Shown piece by piece: positions 1 to 8,402 of a stretch of DNA of 64,000 nt (position 1 is the stretch's first letter; each line of letters starts with the position of its first letter). Made by a program: the position numbers and the translations under genes. A model generated the notes under the pieces. It was not told where the DNA came from and ran no database searches. It saw nothing but the letters and a program-made list of their open reading frames with translations. The DNA is from Inquilinus sp. KBS0705 (GTDB lineage: Bacteria; Bacteroidota; Bacteroidia; Sphingobacteriales; Sphingobacteriaceae): NCBI GenBank assembly GCA_005938025.2, contig VCCI02000001.1:124001-188000 (forward strand), given 5' to 3'.

Positions 1-675
1 AGCATTCTAAAGAATAGCGATAGCTTTAACAGCTACATGTATGATAACCTTAAGCTGTCGCAAAACCTCACTACCTACGATGAGAACCTAGGCAGCATCA
101 GTAAAGAGGTTTTTTTAGAAAAACTATGCACCGGCGATTATTTGCCCTTGCGGCTAAAATCAACCGATAATACCCTGCATTTTCAGTTATATAAGTTAAC
201 CGATCCGGCAACTAAACAAATGGGCATAGCTGTTAAGGGTTGGAGTGGTGAGTTTTTGGCACATTACCAAATGGAAGATAAGCCCTTCCCAGAGTTTAGT
301 TTTGTAGATATAAAAGGCAATACTTATACAACCGCCAATACCAAAGGCAAAACACTGGTTTTAAAAACCTGGTTTATTGGCTGCCAGCGTTGCGAAGAAG
401 AAATGCCCGAGCTAAATAAGCTATTAGCCAAATATAAAAACCGGCCCGATATTGTTTTTGTGAGCCTTGCACTTGATTCAAAAGAAAAGCTGGAAGCATT
501 TTTAAAACGCAAACGCTTTGATTACCCGGTAGTACCCGATCAGAATGATTTTATTATTAAAGGCCTTAAGAGCAACGCGTTTCCAACCCATTTTATAGTT
601 AATAAAGAGGGTATTATTGTAAGCGTAGTTACCGACTCCGAGGAGGTTGAGTATGCACTGGAGCACAAGATATAG
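1..675 (+). CDS. TlpA-like thioredoxin-fold protein, 5' end outside window
   Basis: The C-terminal half is a TlpA/AhpC-type thioredoxin fold: a FPEFSFVDIKG entry strand, then TWFIGCQRCEEEMPEL with a CxxC pair (C116 and C119 counted from the first ATG at 37), and a cis-proline loop AFPTHF about 65 residues later. Family members are membrane-anchored or periplasmic thiol-disulfide reductases. The first in-window ATG is at 37, but the frame is open all the way to base 1 (SILKNSDSFNSY precede it), so the gene very probably begins upstream and its signal sequence is not visible. The N-terminal 80 residues match nothing I can name and may be a DUF4369-like beta domain. Substrate unknown. Confidence 0.8.
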   Translation, partial: SILKNSDSFNSYMYDNLKLSQNLTTYDENLGSISKEVFLEKLCTGDYLPLRLKSTDNTLHFQLYKLTDPATKQMGIAVKGWSGEFLAHYQMEDKPFPEFSFVDIKGNTYTTANTKGKTLVLKTWFIGCQRCEEEMPELNKLLAKYKNRPDIVFVSLALDSKEKLEAFLKRKRFDYPVVPDQNDFIIKGLKSNAFPTHFIVNKEGIIVSVVTDSEEVEYALEHKI

Positions 676-711
676 CTTTAGGCAAGAATAGGTCAGGTCT
701 GCAAACCAATG

Positions 712-864
712 CTCCGTTAGGAGCTACCGCTTTGTAGAAATACAAGATAGATTTTTTTACGCCGTAGGTGTTACCCTTGTTAAACTATGCTGCTTTGGGT
801 AGCCCCTACCGGGCAAAAACGTTGTTGGATTTGATTGGCTACAAAGCGGTACTCCCTACGGGAG
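712..864. repeat. Inverted pair of CTCCGTTAGGAG...CTTTGTAG-type repeat
   Basis: Bases 712-737 and 839-864 are imperfect reverse complements of each other (26 nt each, both reading as a CTCC-G-TAGGGAG-like head followed by TACCGCTTTGTAG on one strand). I recall similar short interspersed sequences between genes in other Bacteroidota genomes, but cannot search here. The 101 bases between the arms contain no convincing gene; the ATG/TTG ORFs overlapping this region are low-complexity artefacts. Confidence 0.6.
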
Positions 865-887
865 ATGAAAAGGCGATGATCCAACTT

Positions 888-1082
888 ATTATCTATAATC
901 TGCATATCCACCTAAGCTACACCATTCACTTTTTGCCGTTGTTGGAGTTGTCTCCAACAACCTTTAGGACAAGTAATATATGATGCATGTGTAATGCATG
1001 GCGGCTTGTTGGTGACAACACCAACAAGGGCGGAAAACCTATTATCTATAATCTGCACATCTATCATGCTACGCCATTCACC
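888..1082. repeat. 42-nt direct repeat with two related hairpins between the copies
   Basis: Bases 888-929 and 1041-1082 are near-identical direct repeats. The right copy includes the last codons (VNGVA-stop) of the minus-strand gene at 1064-1579, and the left copy also reads VNGVA-stop on the minus strand, so it appears to be a fragment of a duplicated gene end. Between them lie two hairpins, 939-960 (9-bp stem TTGTTGGAG, loop TTGT) and 1005-1028 (10-bp stem CTTGTTGGTG, loop ACAA). Their stems are related and their loops complementary. No gene is supported in 676-1063. Confidence 0.6.
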
Positions 1083-1579
1083 TTAAAATCAATAACTGTA
1101 TTGGTGCTTAAATTTATTTTAAGATTAAAAAAGCAGGGGCCGCCATCTAATATCAGTACCACGCCTTTTTTCCAATGCCGTTTTTCGTAAGGGGTGCAAA
1201 AGCAGTTTACCCAAACTATCTTTTCGCCTTTGTGGTTGGTTATGGCAATTAACTGTTTATAGTAGTTGCCGGGTTTTTTTATAGCCAGGTTGTTCACTTC
1301 GGCATCGGGTTGCTTTTGTTTGTTCCGCTTTTTGTCGGCCTTTATCTTTTGGTTATACTCCTTTACCATTACGCGGATAATCTTTTCTACTTTGATCAAC
1401 TCCTTGCCCGATAGAGTGGCCGCTTCCGATCGTTCATTAAACAAAAAGCTATCCCGGCTTTTATTGAACGATAAAATAGAATAGCGCGAAGTATCAATAG
1501 CTATAGTATCGGCTTTTGCCGGTGGCTTTACAGGGGCCTGGTAAAGCAACAGGCAGGTAAACAGGGTTATAATATTCAT
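1064..1579 (-). CDS. Conserved exported hypothetical protein
   Basis: 171 residues with a short hydrophobic N-terminus (MNIITLFTCLLLY) that looks like a signal peptide. The C-terminal half has a recognisable pattern, KIVWVNCFC...HWKKGVVLILDGGPCFFNLKINL...FKVNGVA. I associate this with small Bacteroidota secreted proteins of unknown function; two cysteines (CFC) and a DGG turn are conspicuous. The middle is very lysine-rich (KADKKRNKQKQ). The gene is alone, divergent from msrB. Its last codons lie within a 42-nt sequence duplicated at 888-929. No function can be assigned. Confidence 0.65.
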   Translation of the reverse strand: MNIITLFTCLLLYQAPVKPPAKADTIAIDTSRYSILSFNKSRDSFLFNERSEAATLSGKELIKVEKIIRVMVKEYNQKIKADKKRNKQKQPDAEVNNLAIKKPGNYYKQLIAITNHKGEKIVWVNCFCTPYEKRHWKKGVVLILDGGPCFFNLKINLSTNTVIDFKVNGVA

Positions 1580-1758
1580 TTATAAGGCTATGTATTAGGG
1601 TAACTAATTATTGATGCATTTTGTTGTACAACGGGCTTATCCTGTTCATGTATTTTCTTGGTCAGGCCTGTGTAAACATCGTATTTTCAAACAAAAAATG
1701 CTTCAAAATTGTCGTATATTTATGTAGATCAGGTTGAAAAATGAATCTATAAAACTAT

Positions 1759-2133
1759 ATGGAATACAACAAACTAACACCCGAAGAAGAATATATTATA
1801 CTGCATAAAGGTACCGAACGCCCCTTTACCGGCGAGTTATTAAATAACAAAGCCGAAGGACTATACGTTTGTAAGCGCTGCGATACACCACTGTATACTT
1901 CCGAGTCGAAATTTGAGTCGCATTGCGGCTGGCCCAGCTTTGATGATGAGATACCCGGCGCGGTAAGGCGCGAAACGGATGCCGATGGCCGCCGTACCGA
2001 AATATTGTGTGCTAATTGTGGCGCGCACCTGGGCCACGTTTTTGAGGGGGAATACCTTACTCCAAAAAATACCCGCCACTGTGTTAACTCGGTATCGATG
2101 AAATTTGTGCCGGTTGCCGACCTGAAAAAGTAA
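1759..2133 (+). CDS. msrB: Peptide-methionine (R)-S-oxide reductase MsrB
   Basis: 124 residues, close to the usual size of a single-domain MsrB. It reduces the R epimer of methionine sulfoxide in proteins with thioredoxin as reductant. Visible features are the RPFTGE entry, two zinc-binding CxxC pairs (C38/C41 in VCKRC and C84/C87 in CANC), the SHCGWPSF motif and the catalytic cysteine C108 in TRHCVNS. There is no signal peptide, so it is probably cytoplasmic. ATG 1759 gives the family's normal N-terminus ([20 protein letters not shown]). It is monocistronic and followed by a strong hairpin. Confidence 0.95.
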   Translation: MEYNKLTPEEEYIILHKGTERPFTGELLNNKAEGLYVCKRCDTPLYTSESKFESHCGWPSFDDEIPGAVRRETDADGRRTEILCANCGAHLGHVFEGEYLTPKNTRHCVNSVSMKFVPVADLKK

Positions 2134-2151
2134 AAACAGATTAAATAACAG

Positions 2152-2192
2152 AAACACCCTTGCTACTTTTTAGTGGCCGGGGTGTTTTGTTT
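2152..2192 (+). terminator. Terminator downstream of msrB
   Basis: An 8-bp stem AAACACCC (2152-2159) pairs with GGGTGTTT (2180-2187), followed by a T-rich run (TTGTTTT). It begins 19 bases after the msrB stop codon. Confidence 0.6.
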
Positions 2193-2508
2193 TCCACATT
2201 AATATAATGTTAAGTTGGTATTAGGTTAATGTGTTTTAAAAGCCGGTCCAAAACGCCTTTCTGAGATAGTTTTACCTTAAGCATGGCGGCACTTTTGTCG
2301 CAAAAAAGTAAAGTGTTTTATCGCCAAAAATTATAAAGTTAATACACCCGCGGCAAAGGTTGGCTTTAAGTTTAGGGCGGTAATATACTGTATACAAGTA
2401 GCTTGATATTTATACCACCCCGCTAAAGTTTTTTATACACTGTTTAATTTGTTTATAACTTATAGGTGATGTTAAAAACTTAGACTAACAGGTAATCAAA
2501 TGTCACCC

Positions 2509-2516
2509 TATCTTTG
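2509..2516 (+). promoter_or_regulatory. Possible -7 promoter element upstream of nrdB
   Basis: TATCTTTG matches the Bacteroidota -7 consensus TAnnTTTG exactly. It lies in the 663-base gap between msrB and nrdB, which otherwise shows no gene. No clear -33 TTG sits at the usual 19-21 base spacing, and no convincing pair of NrdR boxes could be picked out by eye. The leader to nrdB would be about 270 bases, which is long. Confidence 0.35.
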
Positions 2517-2796
2517 AAGTACAAGTTCTTTTAACGCTATCTATGTTGCCGGTGTTTCTATCGGCAAAGTAACAAGGAAGGCCATTTAAAATGTGGCCCG
2601 ATGAACAAACAAACAGTTCGGTAACGATTGGTGAGGGTGCGGAAAAGTGAGTAAATAAAAGGCGAAAAAATTGATTTTTCGCTGTTTAACAAAAAACTCG
2701 CATGGTATACCTGTCTGCTGTTTATTCATGTTTGGGATTATTGTTAAAATAGTGTTAACGGGTACAAGAGTGTTATAAATTAATATATAAAGAGGC

Positions 2797-3768
2797 ATGC
2801 AAGAGGAAACCGAATTACTGTTAAAGGAAAACAAAGATCGCTTTGTTATCCTCCCTATTAAGTACCCCGCTATTTGGGAAATGTACAAAAAAGCTGAAGC
2901 CAGCTTTTGGACGGCAGAAGAGATAGACCTGTCTGACGACTTAAAACACTGGGAGAATTTAAATTCGGGTGAAAAGCATTTTATTTCGCACATACTTGCA
3001 TTTTTTGCAGCCAGCGATGGTATAGTAAACGAAAACCTGGCAATCAATTTTATGAGCGAGGTACAATTACCCGAAGCACGCTGCTTTTATGGTTTTCAGA
3101 TAATGATGGAGAACATCCACTCAGAAACCTATGCCTTATTGATTGATACGTATATTAAAGATCCTGCCGAAAAAGATCGCCTGTTCCACGCCATTGATAC
3201 CGTACCGTGTGTAGGTAAAAAGGCCGAGTGGGCGCTGCGCTGGATAAACAACGGCAGCTTTGCCGAGCGTTTGGTAGCCTTTGCCGCTGTTGAAGGTATA
3301 TTCTTCTCGGGTAGTTTTTGCTCGATATTTTGGTTAAAAAAACGCGGCTTAATGCCCGGCCTTACCTTTAGTAACGAGCTGATAAGCCGCGATGAAGGTT
3401 CGCACTGCGAATTTGCCTGTATGCTGTACAAAATGCTGGATAACAAACTATCTACCGAAGCAGCAACAAAAATAATTACCGACGCGGTAGAGATAGAGAA
3501 AGAATTTGTGAGCGATGCCCTGCCGGTGAGCCTGATTGGTATGAATGCCAAAATGATGAGCCAGTATATTGAGTTTGTAGCCGACAGATGGCTGGACGAA
3601 CTGGGTTATCCAAAAGTATACAATGTATCATGTCCGTTTGATTTTATGGAGATGATAAGCCTGCAAGGGAAAACCAACTTTTTTGAGAAGAGGGTTGGCG
3701 ACTACCAAAAAAGCGGCGTAATGAACAGTGCCGAAAGCAAAGCATTTTCATTAGACGAAGATTTTTAA
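2797..3768 (+). CDS. nrdB: Ribonucleoside-diphosphate reductase, beta (radical) subunit
   Basis: 323 residues, normal for a class I NrdB/R2. It carries the di-metal centre and tyrosyl radical used by NrdA to make deoxynucleotides. All ligands are visible: D74 (AASDGI), E105 and H108 (MENIHSETY), E166 (VEGIFF), E200 and H203 (RDEGSH). The radical tyrosine Y112 is present, so this is a tyrosyl-type class I enzyme rather than the Phe/Val-bearing class Ic form. The C-terminus (SLDEDF) is the usual flexible tail that docks on NrdA. The partner nrdA follows 126 bases downstream, with a palindromic repeat in the gap. Confidence 0.96.
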   Translation: MQEETELLLKENKDRFVILPIKYPAIWEMYKKAEASFWTAEEIDLSDDLKHWENLNSGEKHFISHILAFFAASDGIVNENLAINFMSEVQLPEARCFYGFQIMMENIHSETYALLIDTYIKDPAEKDRLFHAIDTVPCVGKKAEWALRWINNGSFAERLVAFAAVEGIFFSGSFCSIFWLKKRGLMPGLTFSNELISRDEGSHCEFACMLYKMLDNKLSTEAATKIITDAVEIEKEFVSDALPVSLIGMNAKMMSQYIEFVADRWLDELGYPKVYNVSCPFDFMEMISLQGKTNFFEKRVGDYQKSGVMNSAESKAFSLDEDF

Positions 3769-3778
3769 ATCAGTAGCA

Positions 3779-3890
3779 AGTAACAAGTAGCAGGTATCAA
3801 GATAGCCTAATAAAAATAAGTTAAGGAACCCAATATATAAAATCGGTTAGTTAAAGTCTGGATACTTGATACTAACTACTAAATACTTAA
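3779..3890. repeat. Palindromic GTATCAAG-type repeat in the nrdB-nrdA gap
   Basis: A 24-nt sequence at 3779-3802 (AGTAACAAGTAGCAGG followed by TATCAAGA) has an imperfect inverted partner around 3860-3888 (TACTTGATACTAACTACTA), giving a loose hairpin between nrdB and nrdA. The same 24-mer recurs with one mismatch, on the opposite strand, at 47834-47857 between exbD and tonB. It could tune downstream expression or simply be a dispersed repeat. Confidence 0.6.
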
Positions 3891-3894
3891 GCAT

Positions 3895-6267
3895 ATGTTC
3901 GTAGTAAAAAGAGACGGTAGAAAAGAAAGTGTAAAGTTTGACAAGATAACGGCACGTATTGAAAAATTGTGCTATGGGTTTAACCTGGTTGACCCTATTG
4001 ATGTAGCAAAAAAAGTAATTGAGGGCTTATTTGATGGAGTAACCACCTCCGAGCTGGATAACCTGGCTGCCGAAACCGCGGCATCGTTAACCACCAAACA
4101 CCCCGATTATGCATTGCTGGCATCGCGTATAGCGGTATCAAACCTGCACAAAAATACCACCAAATCGTTCTCTGAAACCATGAAACGTATGTATGAGTAC
4201 GTTGACAAAAAAACCGGTAAAAATGCCGCTTTACTGGCCGATGATGTATACCAGATAATAAAAGACAATGCCGAACTGTTAGACAGCAGCATTATATACG
4301 ACCGCGACTTTGGCTTTGACTACTTTGGCTTTAAAACCTTAGAAAAATCGTACCTGTTAAAAATAGATGGAAAAATAGCCGAGCGCCCGCAGCACCTGTT
4401 TATGCGTGTATCGGTAGGTATCCACAAAGAGGATATTGAAAGCGCCATCAAAACTTACAACCTGATGAGCGAGCGTTGGTTTACACACGCTACCCCAACG
4501 CTGTTTAACGCAGGTACACCAAAACCACAAATGTCATCATGCTTTTTATTAACCATGAAGGATGACAGCATCGAGGGTATATACGATACTTTAAAACAAA
4601 CAGCTAAAATATCGCAAAGCGCAGGTGGTATAGGTTTAAGCATCCACAATGTAAGGGCTACAGGCTCGTACATCAGCGGTACAAACGGTACCAGCAACGG
4701 TATCATCCCTATGCTTAAGGTATTTAACGATACCGCCCGTTATGTAGATCAGGGTGGTGGTAAGCGTAAAGGTGCATTTGCTATTTACCTTGAGCCTTGG
4801 CATGCAGATATATTTGAATTTTTAGACCTGCGTAAAAACCATGGTAAAGAAGAAATGCGTGCCCGCGACTTGTTCTACGCCCTTTGGGTAAGCGACTTGT
4901 TTATGCAACGCGTAGAAGCTAACGAAGAGTGGACACTGTTTTGCCCGCACGAAGCACCCGGCCTGGCCGATTGCCATGGTAAAGAGTTTGAAAAACTATA
5001 CACCAAATACGAGAAAGAAGGCCGCGGCCGTAAAACCATTAAAGCGCAGGAGCTTTGGTTTGCCGTGTTAGATGCCCAGGTAGAGACCGGTACACCATAC
5101 TTGTTGTATAAAGATGCTGCCAACTCAAAATCTAACCAGCAAAACTTAGGTACTATAAAAAGCTCTAACCTTTGTACCGAAATTATGGAATACACATCTG
5201 CTGATGAGATAGCTGTGTGTAACCTGGCTTCGCTGGCATTGCCACGCTATGTAATTGATGGCAAATTTGACCATGATAAACTGTATGAAGTTACTTACCA
5301 GGCTACTTTAAACCTGAACAAGATAATTGATTACAACTATTACCCGGTTAAAGAGGCCGAGTACTCTAACCGGCGCCACCGCCCAATTGGTTTAGGTGTG
5401 CAAGGTTTGGCTGATGCCTTTATACTATTGCGCTTACCATTTGAAAGCGACGAAGCAAAACAGTTAAACAAAGACATATTTGAGACCATTTATTTTGCAG
5501 CCATGACGGCTTCAAAAGACCTGGCTATAAAAGATGGCCCTTACAAAAGCTTTAAAGGTTCGCCGTTATCAAAAGGTAAGTTCCAGTTTGACCTATGGGA
5601 TGTAAAACCTGAAAGCGGCCGCTGGGATTGGGAAAACCTGCGTCTTGATGTAATGAACCATGGTGTACGCAACTCGCTGTTAGTAGCGCCAATGCCAACC
5701 GCATCAACATCGCAAATATTGGGTAACAACGAGTGCTTTGAGCCATATACCTCAAACATTTACACCCGCCGCGTATTAAGCGGAGAGTTTGTTATAGTAA
5801 ACAAACACCTGCTGCGCGATTTGGTTAACCTTGGCTTATGGACACCGGCTATGAAAGATAAGATCATCACAGCAAACGGATCTATACAGGATATTGCCGA
5901 GATACCTGCCGATATTAAGGACCTTTACAAAACCGTATGGGAAATTAAGATGCGTAACATTATAGATATGGCTGCCGATAGGGGTGCTTACATCTGCCAG
6001 TCGCAATCGTTAAACTTGTTTATCAATTCGCCAAACGCTTCAAAACTTACTTCAATGCACTTCTACGCATGGAAGAAAGGCTTAAAAACAGGTATGTACT
6101 ACCTGCGTACACAAGCAGCATCGCAAGCGGTTAAATTTACGGTTGAAAACCAGGGAGGCAAAAACATGGAGCCTGTTATACCAGAAGTGGTTGACAATAT
6201 TGCCGACGAAATGCCGGCCGGCCCAACTTGCTCAATGGAAGAAGGCTGCGTTACCTGCTCTGCCTAA
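3895..6267 (+). CDS. nrdA: Ribonucleoside-diphosphate reductase, alpha (catalytic) subunit
   Basis: 790 residues. The N-terminal ~95 residues are an ATP-cone regulatory domain ([25 protein letters not shown] in two pieces: VKRDGRKE and FDKITARI), so dATP feedback is likely. The barrel carries the expected catalytic residues: the first redox cysteine in MSSCFLLTM, the NLCTE loop (Asn, Cys, Glu) and the second redox cysteine in IAVCNLASL. Near the C-terminus SYN-type loops ([16 protein letters not shown]) match the family. The extreme C-terminus EEGCVTCSA holds the CxxC pair that relays electrons from thioredoxin or glutaredoxin. It works with NrdB immediately upstream. Confidence 0.97.
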   Translation: MFVVKRDGRKESVKFDKITARIEKLCYGFNLVDPIDVAKKVIEGLFDGVTTSELDNLAAETAASLTTKHPDYALLASRIAVSNLHKNTTKSFSETMKRMYEYVDKKTGKNAALLADDVYQIIKDNAELLDSSIIYDRDFGFDYFGFKTLEKSYLLKIDGKIAERPQHLFMRVSVGIHKEDIESAIKTYNLMSERWFTHATPTLFNAGTPKPQMSSCFLLTMKDDSIEGIYDTLKQTAKISQSAGGIGLSIHNVRATGSYISGTNGTSNGIIPMLKVFNDTARYVDQGGGKRKGAFAIYLEPWHADIFEFLDLRKNHGKEEMRARDLFYALWVSDLFMQRVEANEEWTLFCPHEAPGLADCHGKEFEKLYTKYEKEGRGRKTIKAQELWFAVLDAQVETGTPYLLYKDAANSKSNQQNLGTIKSSNLCTEIMEYTSADEIAVCNLASLALPRYVIDGKFDHDKLYEVTYQATLNLNKIIDYNYYPVKEAEYSNRRHRPIGLGVQGLADAFILLRLPFESDEAKQLNKDIFETIYFAAMTASKDLAIKDGPYKSFKGSPLSKGKFQFDLWDVKPESGRWDWENLRLDVMNHGVRNSLLVAPMPTASTSQILGNNECFEPYTSNIYTRRVLSGEFVIVNKHLLRDLVNLGLWTPAMKDKIITANGSIQDIAEIPADIKDLYKTVWEIKMRNIIDMAADRGAYICQSQSLNLFINSPNASKLTSMHFYAWKKGLKTGMYYLRTQAASQAVKFTVENQGGKNMEPVIPEVVDNIADEMPAGPTCSMEEGCVTCSA

Positions 6268-6292
6268 TCACCTCGATCTTACATATTACTAC

Positions 6293-6325
6293 AGACCGTG
6301 CGGCGAAAGCTTCACGGTCTTTTTT
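6293..6325 (+). terminator. Rho-independent terminator after nrdA
   Basis: Stem AGACCGTG (6293-6300) with CACGGTCT (6313-6320), 12-base loop, followed by six T in the series TTTTTG. It begins 26 bases after the nrdA stop. Confidence 0.85.
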
Positions 6326-6345
6326 GTTTAAACCGTACAGTAAGC

Positions 6346-6405
6346 ACTCACCCTCTTTACGCTTGCATAGAGAGGGTCGACCAGCGAAGCGTAGTCGGGG
6401 TGAGT
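6346..6405. repeat. 60-nt nested palindrome
   Basis: Outer arms ACTCACCC (6346-6353) and GGGTGAGT (6398-6405) enclose two inner hairpins, CCCTCT...AGAGAGGG and CGAC...GTCG (the second with a CAGCGAAGCGTA loop). It has the form of a REP/BIME-like dispersed element. It lies between the nrdA terminator and the small CWC gene. Confidence 0.5.
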
Positions 6406-6506
6406 AAATACCCACTTGCCCTATGGCAACAAACCATACAACCTGCCCGCCTTTTACGTTATCATGATGATAAAGCCGAATATCTTGCAGACTTTTGTTG
6501 AAGCAA

Positions 6507-6713
6507 ATGATAACATCAGCCAAACACGAAGTATTACACTGCGACCGCTGCAACGGGCCATTTGAATGTAAAGCCAACTCATTCACCAAATGCCAGTGCA
6601 GCACCGTGCAGCTAACCATTAACGAGGTGCAGTACGTAAGCGAACTGTACGAAGGCTGCCTGTGCGCCAACTGCCTGTTGGAGTTACAGCAGGAGTACCA
6701 AACCGGGTTATAA
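6507..6713 (+). CDS. Cysteine-rich CWC-family small protein
   Basis: 68 residues from ATG 6507 (a TTG four codons earlier is also possible). Eight cysteines are arranged as CDRC, FEC, CQC and GCLCANCL, a pattern I recognise as the cysteine-rich CWC family, presumed zinc- or metal-binding. Typical members end as here with YEGCLC.NCL.EL. No biochemical role is established. It sits between the nrd operon and an exported protein, 54 bases ahead of the latter's likely start. Confidence 0.7.
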   Translation: MITSAKHEVLHCDRCNGPFECKANSFTKCQCSTVQLTINEVQYVSELYEGCLCANCLLELQQEYQTGL

Positions 6714-6767
6714 TTGCCTTGCCCTTTATTGGCAGTATTTATTAATTTTAGTAAAAATACTAAGCCA

Positions 6768-7289
6768 ATGAAAAAAGCCCTGCTGGTAATAATATTTATC
6801 GCGATAGCCATAACAAACGCAGCTGCCCAACAAGTTTTAACCAAATACGGCGACAACGTAGGCACCCTTGATGGCATTATTAAGGCCTATTATGATGTGG
6901 TAACCGTTAAAAAAGGCGAGGCGCCCAGCTACGAACGCGATAGCCTGCTGCACATTGCCGGTGCCCGGGTAGGCTCGGGTGGGATGGATAAGCAGGGCAA
7001 CCAATACTTTAATTATACAACGTTGAAGGAGTACCACCGCGTATCTGACGGGTATTTACAGCGCAACGGTTTCGACGAAAAGGAAATAGCACGCAAGGTT
7101 GAGCACTTTGGCAGCATATACCATGTTTGGAGCACTTATGAGAGCCGCCATACCGCCGGTGGGCCTGTTTTTGAGCGGGGCATTAATAGCATCGAGCTGT
7201 TTTTTGATGGTAAACGCTTTTGGATATTAGGCTGGTTTTTTGACGGCGAACGAAAAGATAACCCAATACCGGCGGAGTATTTAAAGTAA
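6768..7289 (+). CDS. Exported NTF2/SnoaL-like protein
   Basis: 173 residues from ATG 6768, chosen because it starts a clean signal peptide (MKKALLVIIFIAIAITNAAAQ, cut after AAA or AQ). The longer frame from 6714 adds no recognisable sequence. The mature part has the layout of an NTF2-like fold: a helical N-terminus (LDGIIKAYYDVVTVKKGE), then strands ending HVWSTYESR...GINSIELFFDGKRFWILGWFFDGE. These periplasmic domains usually bind small ligands or are non-catalytic. The exact role is unknown. Confidence 0.7.
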   Translation: MKKALLVIIFIAIAITNAAAQQVLTKYGDNVGTLDGIIKAYYDVVTVKKGEAPSYERDSLLHIAGARVGSGGMDKQGNQYFNYTTLKEYHRVSDGYLQRNGFDEKEIARKVEHFGSIYHVWSTYESRHTAGGPVFERGINSIELFFDGKRFWILGWFFDGERKDNPIPAEYLK

Positions 7290-7327
7290 AAAATATTATA
7301 TTTGTTTAATAGTTAATATTAGATATT

Positions 7328-7780
7328 ATGAAAGGCAAAATATTTGCATTGTCAATAGTTGTTTCGATAATTATCTGTAATGGTTTGGCCGGCTGTAAAA
7401 AAGGGAATACAGAAGTGAAAACCCCAGATACTACAGCTATTGATACCGTCCATTTGCTGTTGGGTAAATGGAAAGTGGTAGAGAAACGTGAATATCACGA
7501 GGGTGTAGATAGCATTATAACAACAAGCGGTTGCAGCTTTTCGGCTACATATACCTTTCAATCAGGTAATATTTTTACTTATGGTAAATCGTCATGCAGT
7601 GGCGATAAAAGTTATACCGGGACTTTTATTGTAGATAAAAAAAGAAATATAAAATACTATGCTAATGGGTCTAATTTTACAAGGGGGGGCGGAACAATTG
7701 AGATACTTAACACTACCACAATGGTCCTTTATAGCTCGGGCGGCCAAAACTGGTACCGCACCAAATACAAAAGGCAGTAA
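7328..7780 (+). CDS. Lipocalin-like lipoprotein, paralog 1 of 3
   Basis: 150 residues with a lipoprotein signal: basic start MKGK, hydrophobic stretch and lipobox LAGC followed by KK. The mature protein runs LLGKWKVVEKREYHEG...SGCSFSATYTFQSGNIFTYGKSSCSG...GTFIVDKK...GGTIEILNTTTMVLYS...RTKYKRQ, the W..V...YTF...G pattern of Bacteroidota lipocalin-like domains. Two cysteines (SGCSF and SSCSG) recur at matching places in the two following genes, suggesting a disulfide. Ligand unknown. The next gene starts directly after the stop, so the two are probably co-transcribed. Confidence 0.7.
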   Translation: MKGKIFALSIVVSIIICNGLAGCKKGNTEVKTPDTTAIDTVHLLLGKWKVVEKREYHEGVDSIITTSGCSFSATYTFQSGNIFTYGKSSCSGDKSYTGTFIVDKKRNIKYYANGSNFTRGGGTIEILNTTTMVLYSSGGQNWYRTKYKRQ

Positions 7781-8227
7781 ATGAAAAAAGCATTTCAAAT
7801 ATCAGTTTTTACTTTACTTATTGTATCGGCTATGTTTAGCAGCTGCAAAAAAATAACCTCTAAGCCCGATGATAAACCTTTTGGCCCTAAAACATGGCTG
7901 GATGGTAATTGGAAACTGGTGAAAATGAAATCAGAAGATTTGGAATCCGGCGATTCTACAATTAAAAACACAGGGTGCGAATTTGCAACTACATATAAAT
8001 TTGATAGGGGGACATACATTGAAAAGTCTGGTTGTTCACCTTTTGCCGAAACAAAGTATAATTACACCTATGTAGAATCAAAGCCCCACAATTATATTGC
8101 TTTCTATAATATAGATTCAAAAAAAGGTGTTTATAGTCAGGTTATTGATATACGAACTGATAGTACCTACGTTACCGGCGATGGCAGCCACACATGGATT
8201 TGGCGCTATTTTGAGAAGCAAAGATAA
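7781..8227 (+). CDS. Lipocalin-like lipoprotein, paralog 2 of 3
   Basis: 148 residues, with its ATG immediately following the TAA of paralog 1. The lipobox is FSSCKK (cysteine near residue 22). The mature part follows the same plan: LDGNWKLVKMKSEDLESGDS...NTGCEFATTYKFDRGTYIEKSGCSPF...YIAFYNI...TWIWRYFEKQR. The paired cysteines TGCEF and SGCSP align with those of the neighbours. The sequences have diverged well beyond recent duplication, retaining pattern rather than identity. Probably an outer- or inner-membrane-tethered periplasmic protein of unknown ligand. Confidence 0.7.
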   Translation: MKKAFQISVFTLLIVSAMFSSCKKITSKPDDKPFGPKTWLDGNWKLVKMKSEDLESGDSTIKNTGCEFATTYKFDRGTYIEKSGCSPFAETKYNYTYVESKPHNYIAFYNIDSKKGVYSQVIDIRTDSTYVTGDGSHTWIWRYFEKQR

Positions 8228-8244
8228 CCAAGCTGGGACTTTAC

Positions 8245-8278
8245 GATAAACCTGGCTGATAGCACTATAGGGTTTATC
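8245..8278. repeat. Hairpin after second lipoprotein gene
   Basis: GATAAACC (8245-8252) and GGTTTATC (8271-8278) form an 8-bp stem 18 bases after the stop at 8227. There is no T-run, so it may stabilise the message end rather than terminate it. Confidence 0.4.
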
Positions 8279-8402
8279 AGCAAAGGCCCCCATGTGTATA
8301 ATGTGAACTAACAGCCCAACATAAGGCAAGCTGTAATATGTAAATATCAATTGAATATTAAAATATAATTAATATTTTAGTGAGAGATTTACATGTAACC
8401 TA

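Noticed and set aside
768..1190. Two open frames on the plus strand in the repeat-rich gap
   Set aside because: They run through the inverted and direct repeats, have no recognisable protein character and partly oppose the real minus-strand gene.
2134..2796. Riboswitch or NrdR-box pair in the long gap before nrdB
   Set aside because: I could not find a conserved riboswitch core or two well-spaced NrdR boxes; only a -7-like box is supported.
6714..6767. Longer start for the NTF2-like protein
   Set aside because: It puts 18 unlikely residues before an excellent signal peptide that begins at 6768.
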